A DNA stretch of 6,130 nt from Melioribacteraceae bacterium. Its GTDB lineage: Bacteria > Bacteroidota > Ignavibacteria > Ignavibacteriales > Melioribacteraceae. The position numbers and the translations under genes are program-made. Positions within the stretch are counted from its first letter, which is position 1. Every line of letters begins with the position of its first letter. The stretch is from assembly GCA_015494845.1 (NCBI GenBank), contig WGAL01000430.1, forward strand, positions 1 through 6,130. The letters are read 5' to 3'. Under the pieces are notes generated by a model, which was not told the origin of the DNA, searched no databases, and saw nothing but the letters and a program-made list of their open reading frames with translations. Shown here piece after piece: positions 1 to 4,949 of the stretch.

Positions 1-68
1 AATTTCTCGAACGCTTCTTGCGTTGCGTTTGTTTTCACTACGTTTTCGGAAGCGACTATAATTTTCAT
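1..68 (-). CDS. YjjX/DUF84-type inosine/xanthosine triphosphatase, N-terminal fragment (partial)
   Basis: Only the first 22 codons are present; the gene runs off the left edge. The visible protein begins MKIIVASENVVKTNA and continues TQEAFEKF. This matches the opening of the YjjX/DUF84 (NTPase I-T) family, whose members start with a short beta strand, then a S-x-N-x-V-K-x-x-A nucleotide-binding loop and an AF-containing helix. Family members hydrolyse non-canonical ITP and XTP to monophosphates and keep damaged purines out of nucleic acids. The ATG lies 10 bp after the transketolase stop, so the two genes are probably co-transcribed; no clear SD is seen in that gap. The RpiB isomerase, which can accompany transketolase, was considered, but its usual GSDHAG start is absent. 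The Maf/HAM1 relatives share a similar opening loop, so the exact subfamily is not certain from 22 residues. Confidence 0.7.
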   Translation of the reverse strand, partial: MKIIVASENVVKTNATQEAFEK

Positions 69-78
69 CGCGCGCGTT

Positions 79-2064
79 TTAATTTTTACCGGAATATTTT
101 TCGCGGATAATTTTCGCAACGTTTTCCGGCGTGAAACCGAAATCCTTCGCCAAATCTTTATACGGCGCGGATTTTCCGTAATGATTTAAGCCGAACGTAA
201 TTCCTTCGTCGCCTGCGTAACGTTCCCAACCGAGAGTAACGCCGGCTTCCAACGTAATTCGTTTTTTCACGTTTGGCGGAATAACGGAATTTTTATACTC
301 GTCGCTTTGTTTTTCGAAAATCTCCGTCGAAACCAGACTGACGACGCGCGAGTTGAATTCGTCGAGCGTTTTTGCCGTTTCAATTGCGAGATGAACTTCC
401 GAGCCGGTCGCGATGAAAATCAAATCCGGTTCGCCATCGTTTTTTTGCCAAACCGCGTAACCGCCTTTTTTCACGCCTTCGAGAACCTCGTTAAAATTAT
501 TTTCGAGAACCGGCAATTTTTGGCGCGTCAATGCAAGAACCGAAGGCTTGTTGTTTATGTCGCATACGGTTTTCATCGCCGCCGCTGTTTCCTTTGCGTC
601 GGCGGGACGAAAGACAATCAAATTCGGAATTAAACGAAGCGACATTAAATGCTCGACCGGTTGGTGCGTCGGTCCGTCTTCGCCGACGTAGAAAGAATCG
701 TGCGTAAAGACGTGAAGCGCGTGTAAATGTTGCATTGCTGAAAGTCGCAAAGCGTGGCGTTCGTAATCGGAAAATACAAGGAAAGTTGCGCCGAAAGGTT
801 TCAGTCCGCCGTGCAAAGCGATTCCGTTTACAATTGCGCCCATCGGGAATTCACGAACGCCAAACGCAAAGTTTCTGCCCGCGCGGTTTTCTTTTGAGAA
901 ATCGCCGACAAGTTTAGCGAACGCCGCGGTCGAGTTCGACGGTTCTAAATCCGCGCTTCCGCCGACGAGAGTTTGCATTTGTTCGGCAAATTTTTCGAGC
1001 GTTTTACCGAACGCCGAGCGCGTCGCGATTTGCTCGCCTGCTTGAAAATCGGGGGTTTCGAGATTGTCGGAAAGGAAATCCGACGAAACTTCTTCCCAAA
1101 GTTTTTTGAAATTTTCGTCCGCGTGAATTTTTTCATTAACGCGCTTGCTCCATTCGTTCGCAACATTTTGAAGTTCTTCGTGTCTCGCTCTGAAATTATC
1201 AATTACATCTTGTGGAACGTAAAAGAATTCATCGCCCGGCAATCCGAGTTTTTCTTTCGTCACTTTTATTTCTTCGGGCGGAAGCGGCGAGCCGTGCGTC
1301 GAATGGTCGCCTTCGCGCGTTGCCGCGCCTTTCGCCATTACGGTTCTGCCGATAATGATTGTCGGTTTTTCGTTTTGGCTTTTCGCTTGCTCAATTGCGT
1401 TAATTATTTCGTCGTGATTGTGTCCGTCAATCTCGATTACGTTCCAACCGAAACCTTTGAAAACGGTGGCGACGTCCGTACTGTCCGCGCGCGAAGTGTT
1501 TCCGGAAATTTGCGCGTTGTTTTTATCGTAAAGCATAATCAGTTTGCTCAATCCCCAGTGACCGGCAAGTTCAGCCGCGCCGAGAGCAATCGGCTCTTGC
1601 AAATCGCCGTCGCCCGCCAAAAGAAAAGTGTAGTGATTAATTACGTCGTTGCCTAATTTTGCGCGCAAAATTTCTTCCGCCGTCGCCATTCCGACCGCCA
1701 TTCCGACGCCTTGTCCCAGAGGTCCAGTCGTGGCGTCAACGCCGTCGGTTAAACCGTATTCCGGATGTCCGGGCGTAAGGCTGTCCAATTGGCGGAAACG
1801 TTTCAGTTCATCGAGCGGAAGAAATCCTTGCAAATAAATTAACGAATAAAGCAAAGAAGATTCGTGTCCGGCGGAAAGCACAAATCTGTCGCGGTTTATC
1901 CAATTCGGATTTGACGGATTGTATTTCAAAAAATATTTGTAAACTATGTAAGCCATATCGGCGGAAGACATTGCGCCGCCCGGGTGCCCGGAATTAGCGT
2001 TGCGCGTAATATCCAAAATTAGCGCGCGTAAAACGTTTACGGTTTTTTTGTCGATTTCTTTCAT
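79..2064 (-). CDS. tkt: Transketolase
   Basis: This 661-residue protein is a full-length transketolase (family usually about 650-680). It moves two-carbon ketol units between sugar phosphates in the non-oxidative pentose phosphate pathway, using thiamine diphosphate and a divalent metal in the cytosol. Seen in sequence: GHPGG with His27, His67 in SAGHESS, TPGHPE with His100, GPLGQG at 114-119, the diphosphate/metal motif GDGDLQEP at 151 with Asn182/183 closing it, and HSTHGSP with His257. In the pyrimidine domain are catalytic Glu405 in FGVREFPMGA, THDSF with Asp456, GEDGPTHQPVEHL with His467, and Arg514. All correspond to known active-site or phosphate-binding positions, so the enzyme should be active. 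The start is supported by AAGGAA about 6-8 nt upstream (around 2071-2078). It is followed after 10 bp by the YjjX-like gene; a 174-bp gap separates it from meaB, so it may have its own promoter. Confidence 0.97.
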   Translation of the reverse strand: MKEIDKKTVNVLRALILDITRNANSGHPGGAMSSADMAYIVYKYFLKYNPSNPNWINRDRFVLSAGHESSLLYSLIYLQGFLPLDELKRFRQLDSLTPGHPEYGLTDGVDATTGPLGQGVGMAVGMATAEEILRAKLGNDVINHYTFLLAGDGDLQEPIALGAAELAGHWGLSKLIMLYDKNNAQISGNTSRADSTDVATVFKGFGWNVIEIDGHNHDEIINAIEQAKSQNEKPTIIIGRTVMAKGAATREGDHSTHGSPLPPEEIKVTKEKLGLPGDEFFYVPQDVIDNFRARHEELQNVANEWSKRVNEKIHADENFKKLWEEVSSDFLSDNLETPDFQAGEQIATRSAFGKTLEKFAEQMQTLVGGSADLEPSNSTAAFAKLVGDFSKENRAGRNFAFGVREFPMGAIVNGIALHGGLKPFGATFLVFSDYERHALRLSAMQHLHALHVFTHDSFYVGEDGPTHQPVEHLMSLRLIPNLIVFRPADAKETAAAMKTVCDINNKPSVLALTRQKLPVLENNFNEVLEGVKKGGYAVWQKNDGEPDLIFIATGSEVHLAIETAKTLDEFNSRVVSLVSTEIFEKQSDEYKNSVIPPNVKKRITLEAGVTLGWERYAGDEGITFGLNHYGKSAPYKDLAKDFGFTPENVAKIIREKYSGKN

Positions 2065-2092
2065 TTTATTTTCCTTTCAATTTTTATTTTTA

Positions 2093-2100
2093 CAAAAATA
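2093..2100 (-). promoter_or_regulatory. Possible Bacteroidota-type -7 box upstream of transketolase
   Basis: The minus strand reads TATTTTTG here, which fits the TAnnTTTG -7 consensus described for Bacteroidota primary sigma factors. It would place the transcript start roughly 20-25 nt before the tkt ATG, leaving room for the SD. However, no TTG/TTTG -33 box lies at the expected 19-21 nt further upstream; the nearest TTG (2130-2128) is 27 nt away. In AT-rich DNA the match could be chance. Confidence 0.2.
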
Positions 2101-2159
2101 CGGAATTTGAGTTTAATGGTTGTTAATCAATTAGCGGAGATTGTTCGGTGTGCGTAATA

Positions 2160-2191
2160 GCGGTTTTTGAAACCACAGCCGCCTGCGGCGG
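2160..2191 (-). other. Two adjacent small stem-loops in the meaB-tkt gap
   Basis: Read on the minus strand, CCGCC-GCA-GGCGG (2191-2179) gives a 5-bp GC stem with a 3-nt loop. Two bases later GTGGTTT-CAA-AAACCGC (2176-2160) gives a 7-bp stem including one G-U pair. The second pairs perfectly only as minus-strand RNA; the plus strand would have a C-A mismatch, which favours a role, if any, in the meaB-to-tkt transcript. Neither stem is followed by a run of T, so this does not look like an ordinary intrinsic terminator. It may be a stabilising or processing element between the two operon segments, or an incidental part of the neighbouring repeat. Confidence 0.35.
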
Positions 2192-2219
2192 ACGCAAAGA
2201 AGGCGCAAAGGACGCAAAA
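2171..2219. repeat. Hairpin plus three imperfect GACGCAAAG-type repeats
   Basis: The plus strand has AACCACAG, then the palindrome CCGCCTGCGGCGG (2179-2191), then three degenerate units: GACGCAAAG (2191-2199), AAGGCGCAAAG (2200-2210) and GACGCAAAA (2211-2219). The core CGCAAA recurs three times at 10-nt intervals. The block is noncoding, sits between the meaB stop and tkt, and is richer in G+C than the flanks. Similar CGCAAAG-type tandem strings occur, from memory, as dispersed intergenic elements in several environmental phyla; I know of no firm function. The palindrome interrupts what could otherwise be a continuous AACCACAG-ACGCAAAG string, suggesting a nested insertion, but this is inference. 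Confidence 0.5.
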
Positions 2220-2238
2220 CAATTCGCGTTTTCCGGTT

Positions 2239-3351
2239 CTAATTTTGATTTTTATAATATGCGTTCAATAAAATTTCAACCGCTTCAAACGGTTGAATTT
2301 TTCCTTCGGCAATCTTCTCTTTTATTTCCGGTAAAAGTTTTCTGATTTCTGAATTGTTATAAAAACGGCGTTTCAATTCGTTTTCAACGGAAGTAAAAAC
2401 CCAGTCGAGCGCTTGCGATTTTCTTCTCCTTTCAAACTCGCCGTTGCTTTTCGTGATTTTTTCGTATTCGCGAACTGTTTCCCAAATTTCGCTAACGCCT
2501 TTTCCGTTTAGAGCCGAAACGGTTAAAACGCGCGGCGTCCAGTCTTTTACCGTGGAAGGAAAAAATTTCAGCGCGCCGGCAAATTCGCGCGCCGCTTGTT
2601 CCGCGCGCTTTTCGTTTTCTCCGTCGGCTTTGTTGAATGCAACTGCGTCGGCTATTTCGATAATTCCGCGTTTAATTCCTTGCAATTCGTCGCCTGCGCC
2701 GGCAACCATCAGCAAAAGGAAAAAATCCACCATTGAACGCACGGCGATTTCGCTTTGTCCCACGCCGACGGTTTCTATTAAAATTACGTCGTAGCCTGCC
2801 GCCTCGCAAAGCATAATTGTTTCGCGACTTTTCCGCGTAACGCCGCCCAACGTTCCGCCGGAAGGCGAAGGACGAATAAAACAATTTTCTTCGCGGGAAA
2901 GTTTTTCCATTCTCGTTTTGTCGCCGAGAATGCTTCCTTTCGTTATGCTGCTGCTCGGGTCAACCGCAAGAACCGCAACTTTGTGTCCGCGTTTGATTAA
3001 TTCGAGTCCGAGCGATTCTATCAACGTGCTTTTGCCCGCGCCCGGAATGCCGCTTATTCCTACGCGGATTGAATTTCCGGTAAAAGGCGCAACTTTCTCA
3101 ATTAATTTTTTCGCGTTTTCCGCGTATTTTTCCGAATCGCTTTCGATTATGGTAATTCCGCGCGCAAGAGCGGTTCGCTCGCCTGCAAGAATTTTTTCCG
3201 CAAGTTCGTCAATCGCTATTTCGGGTCTTGTTTTGGAAATTGTTTTCGCTTCGCCGAATTTAGGCGCGCTTTGAGCAGAAACAATTTTTACCGCAAATTT
3301 ATCTTCGTTTTTTTTGTCGAACCAATCGGGAGTTCGTTCTTTTCCTTCCAT
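2239..3351 (-). CDS. meaB: Methylmalonyl-CoA mutase-associated GTPase MeaB (ArgK family)
   Basis: This 370-residue SIMIBI-class P-loop GTPase belongs to the MeaB/ArgK family. Such proteins gate loading of adenosylcobalamin into methylmalonyl-CoA mutase (or a related B12 mutase) and protect it from inactivation, coupled to GTP hydrolysis. Seen in order: an N-terminal helix region with the family's LAGERTALARGITIIES (55-71), Walker A GIPGAGKST (101-109), DPSSSITKGSILGDKTRM (131-148), the family signature SPSGGTLGGV (162-171), ETVGVGQSE (193-201) as switch/Walker B, base-specificity NKAD (240-243) and SAL (279-281). A charged C-terminal helical tail (about 296-370) fits the dimerisation arm. About 45 residues precede the core, an extension that I recall as common in FCB members. 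The start is 6 bp after the exonuclease stop; GAGAT is only a weak SD. No mutase subunit is in the window. Confidence 0.93.
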   Translation of the reverse strand: MEGKERTPDWFDKKNEDKFAVKIVSAQSAPKFGEAKTISKTRPEIAIDELAEKILAGERTALARGITIIESDSEKYAENAKKLIEKVAPFTGNSIRVGISGIPGAGKSTLIESLGLELIKRGHKVAVLAVDPSSSITKGSILGDKTRMEKLSREENCFIRPSPSGGTLGGVTRKSRETIMLCEAAGYDVILIETVGVGQSEIAVRSMVDFFLLLMVAGAGDELQGIKRGIIEIADAVAFNKADGENEKRAEQAAREFAGALKFFPSTVKDWTPRVLTVSALNGKGVSEIWETVREYEKITKSNGEFERRRKSQALDWVFTSVENELKRRFYNNSEIRKLLPEIKEKIAEGKIQPFEAVEILLNAYYKNQN

Positions 3352-3357
3352 AAAAGA

Positions 3358-4062
3358 TTATCTCACATTTAAAAATTTATTCCAGATTTCATACAATTTT
3401 GCCGTCGCCAAAACGTCTTCCCCGCAATAAATCGCTATTTCGTCAATTTTTCCCGCCTCGTACAATGTTTTAACTTCCATTCCGGTTATGCCGTCTTCTT
3501 TCGGCGATTTGATATCGAACACGCGGCAATAAAAATCGAGATTAAATTTTCTCATCGCGCCGTAAAAAGTGAATTGGTCGAGCAAATCGACGTGCGTCGT
3601 CGTGTCGTAACGGCTTTTGATGAAATTGCGCGTCGGCCTGACGCCGTGAATTGCCGAACGGAACATCAAAAACGGGACGTCGAATTGGCGACCGTTAAAA
3701 GTAATTAGCCGGTCGGCTTTTTTAGCGAAATTCCAAAATTGCACGAGCATCGCTTTTTCGCTCATTCCGTGATAAGTAATTTTTTTCGTGTCGTTCTTTC
3801 TCTCTTCCGGAACGTCAGATTCATAAAGAATGTAGCGGTTTCCGGTCTGAACATTCATTAATCCGATAACTATCGCTTTTGCCGTTTGCGGATAAGAATT
3901 CAAATAACGGTAAACTTCCTCGATTTTTTCGGCTCTGGCGTCTTCGTCCTTTTCCTTTTCGGCGTAACGCATTAAAAATTCTTTTTGCGAATCGCTGAAA
4001 CTCTCGAAATCGTGCGCCGCGGTTTCGATATCCAGAACCAATTCTATTTTGTCGGAATTCAT
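3358..4062 (-). CDS. PolB-related DEDDy 3'-5' exonuclease
   Basis: This 234-residue protein has the RNase H-fold exonuclease motifs: motif I LVLDIET with Asp11 and Glu13, motif II ITFNGRQFDVPFL with Asp128, and motif III YCGEDV with Tyr212-xxx-Asp216. The set D-E-D-D with Tyr marks the DEDDy subclass. Supporting features of the 'exonuclease related to PolB' family (DNA_pol_B_exo2) are the helical stretch after motif I (about 20-55), HVDLLDQF (157-164), and the segment GMEVKTLYEAGKIDEIAIYC before motif III. Predicted activity is metal-dependent removal of nucleotides from 3' ends; the biological substrate is not known and no polymerase domain is attached. A strong SD (AGGGGG, 4067-4072) lies 4 nt before the ATG and fixes the start. 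It is 17 bp after the barrel gene and 6 bp before meaB, so probably co-transcribed with both, although the functions share no obvious link. Confidence 0.87.
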   Translation of the reverse strand: MNSDKIELVLDIETAAHDFESFSDSQKEFLMRYAEKEKDEDARAEKIEEVYRYLNSYPQTAKAIVIGLMNVQTGNRYILYESDVPEERKNDTKKITYHGMSEKAMLVQFWNFAKKADRLITFNGRQFDVPFLMFRSAIHGVRPTRNFIKSRYDTTTHVDLLDQFTFYGAMRKFNLDFYCRVFDIKSPKEDGITGMEVKTLYEAGKIDEIAIYCGEDVLATAKLYEIWNKFLNVR

Positions 4063-4079
4063 ACTACCCCCTATGTTTA

Positions 4080-4727
4080 TTAATCAAACATCCAGCCGAT
4101 ATTTAACACAAGCATAAGATTGCCGAATTCGCGTTTGTAAATTCCCTGCAACGTTTCAATGCCGTTTTTATCGAGTAAATAAATATATTGATACGAAAAA
4201 CTTAAACCAATCAGATTTTTTTTGCTCAAACCGAAATTCCCGCCGAATCCGATTGTTCCGGCAACTGCGAGATGCGTTTTGGGATTGTTGAACGAAGCAA
4301 ACCAATCCGGATTGTAATCCGTTGTGATTACCAAATCCGGCCCGGCGGAAATTAACAAATAAGGGCGTAAATTATCCGCCAAACTCTCGGCAAAAAGTCG
4401 ATGTTTTAATCCGAACGTTAAAGGAATTGAAAAAATTCTGTTAACTTTTCCCAAAACAATTGGTCGTCCCCAATAATCGTATCGCTCTATTTCCCTTTCG
4501 GATTTTAGTTCGGATGCGGACAAACTGACAAATCCGCTTAAATTATTTCCGAACTCGTTTCTGTAAAAACCGCCGAATCCGAATCCGTTATCCGAAAAAG
4601 AAAGACTGAAACCGCTTGCTTTTTCTGGGAATTTCACCGGCGGTTCAGGAGGTTGGATTTCTCCGATTCGTTGCGGGAAAATTTGAACGACTGCGAATAA
4701 AGATAATATTGTCAAAAATTTCTTCAT
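4080..4727 (-). CDS. Small outer-membrane beta-barrel protein with signal peptide
   Basis: This 215-residue protein starts with a clear Sec signal (MKKFLTILSLFAVVQIFPQ, 1-19; cleavage probably after Gln19). It continues with a proline-rich linker (PPEPP near 26-30), then alternating hydrophobic/polar, glycine- and aromatic-rich strands to the C-terminus. Strand-like segments include SGFSLSF, FGFGGFY, IFSIPLTFGLKHRLF, LRPYLLISAGPDLVI, AVAGTIGFGGNFG, LIGLSFSYQYIYLL and LMLVLNIGWMF. The size and strand number suggest an 8-stranded barrel of the OmpA/OmpW-like fold in the outer membrane. The exact role is unknown: no peptidoglycan-binding domain, TonB box or plug is present. The combination of RLF..SLADNLRPY with a following AGP segment resembles hypothetical barrel proteins of Ignavibacteria-like genomes (from memory). 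It is the first gene of the minus-strand cluster; its SD is weak (AAAGATT). Confidence 0.8.
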   Translation of the reverse strand: MKKFLTILSLFAVVQIFPQRIGEIQPPEPPVKFPEKASGFSLSFSDNGFGFGGFYRNEFGNNLSGFVSLSASELKSEREIERYDYWGRPIVLGKVNRIFSIPLTFGLKHRLFAESLADNLRPYLLISAGPDLVITTDYNPDWFASFNNPKTHLAVAGTIGFGGNFGLSKKNLIGLSFSYQYIYLLDKNGIETLQGIYKREFGNLMLVLNIGWMFD

Positions 4728-4837
4728 GAAGTAAAATCTTTAAATTCTTTCGATAATTTACGATTTTTTATTTGAATAAACGAAGTTTACAAGAAATTAC
4801 TTGGAAATTCCGTCTGTTTATACAAAAGGATTCGGTT

Positions 4838-4894
4838 ATGGTTCTGAAAAATTTTTTCGGTTTTAATTTAATTCTCAAAAATTTTTTCCGATAA
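4838..4894 (+). CDS. Possible 18-codon Phe-rich small ORF / leader peptide
   Basis: The frame encodes MVLKNFFGFNLILKNFFR and ends with TAA, 55 bp before the ATG of the downstream TPR gene. An AAAAGGA sequence (4824-4830) sits 7 nt before the ATG, as good an SD as any in the window. Five of 18 residues are Phe, and the peptide contains an internal duplication (LKNFF at 3-7 and 13-17) because the underlying DNA repeat has a period of 30, a multiple of three. If translated it could be a leader peptide affecting the downstream gene or a small membrane-active peptide. It could also be chance: codons such as AAA, AAT and TTT are simply common in AT-rich noncoding DNA, and the promoter that would include its SD was not identified. 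Confidence 0.25.
   Translation: MVLKNFFGFNLILKNFFR
4842..4890. repeat. 19-bp direct repeat, two copies at 30-bp period
   Basis: TTCTGAAAAATTTTTTCGG (4842-4860) and TTCTCAAAAATTTTTTCCG (4872-4890) agree at 17 of 19 positions; an 11-bp spacer separates them. Each contains an A5T6 tract that is nearly palindromic with its flanks. The 30-bp period is about three helical turns, so both copies would face the same side of the DNA. They lie just upstream of the possible -10 box at 4912, a place where a regulator or an UP-like element could act. The same repeat also falls inside the possible small ORF at 4838. Confidence 0.7.
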
Positions 4895-4949
4895 TTTATT
4901 ACGAAAGCGTGTATAGTGTGTAAAAATTAAAACTTCAGGGAAGAAGTAA

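Larger units (their letters stand above)
4728..4949. promoter_or_regulatory. Divergent intergenic region between barrel gene and TPR gene
   Basis: These 222 AT-rich bases separate two divergent genes, so promoters for both directions are expected here. For the plus-strand gene, TATAGT (4912-4917) is a 5-of-6 match to a sigma70 -10 box and lies 32 nt before the ATG, but the expected -35 position (about 4889-4894) is poor. The A/T tracts of the repeats upstream (4842-4860, 4872-4890) could act as UP elements or bent DNA. For the minus-strand gene, TTGTAA with TAAAAA after 16 nt is a weak candidate. No convincing terminator, riboswitch or RNA gene was found. Confidence 0.4.

Noticed and set aside
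1..68. Ribose-5-phosphate isomerase B as the gene after transketolase
   Set aside because: The start lacks the GSDHAG loop of RpiB and instead carries the S-x-N-x-V-K pattern of YjjX-like NTPases.
307..633. 108-codon plus-strand ORF
   Set aside because: Antisense shadow of the transketolase C-terminal region, with no SD and no family resemblance.
973..1656. 227-codon plus-strand ORF opposite transketolase
   Set aside because: It lies wholly antisense to a strongly conserved gene, its translation is Arg/Phe-rich and low in recognisable motifs, and such open frames are expected from the codon bias of tkt.
2116..2157. 13-codon plus-strand ORF in the meaB-tkt gap
   Set aside because: No SD, no conserved feature and very short; expected by chance.
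2160..2191. Intrinsic terminator after meaB
   Set aside because: Stem-loops exist but are short and neither is followed by a T-run on the minus strand.
2148..2345. 65-codon plus-strand ORF spanning the repeat element and the meaB 3' end
   Set aside because: Its N-terminal part is the translation of the GACGCAAAG repeat and the rest is antisense to meaB; no convincing SD.
2444..3274. Plus-strand ORFs (2444-2794, 2918-3274) and a minus-strand out-of-frame ORF (2672-2884) in meaB
   Set aside because: All overlap the conserved MeaB P-loop and switch motifs in other frames and show no family features.
4842..4890. CRISPR array
   Set aside because: Only two short A/T-tract repeats with an 11-bp spacer, and no cas gene nearby.
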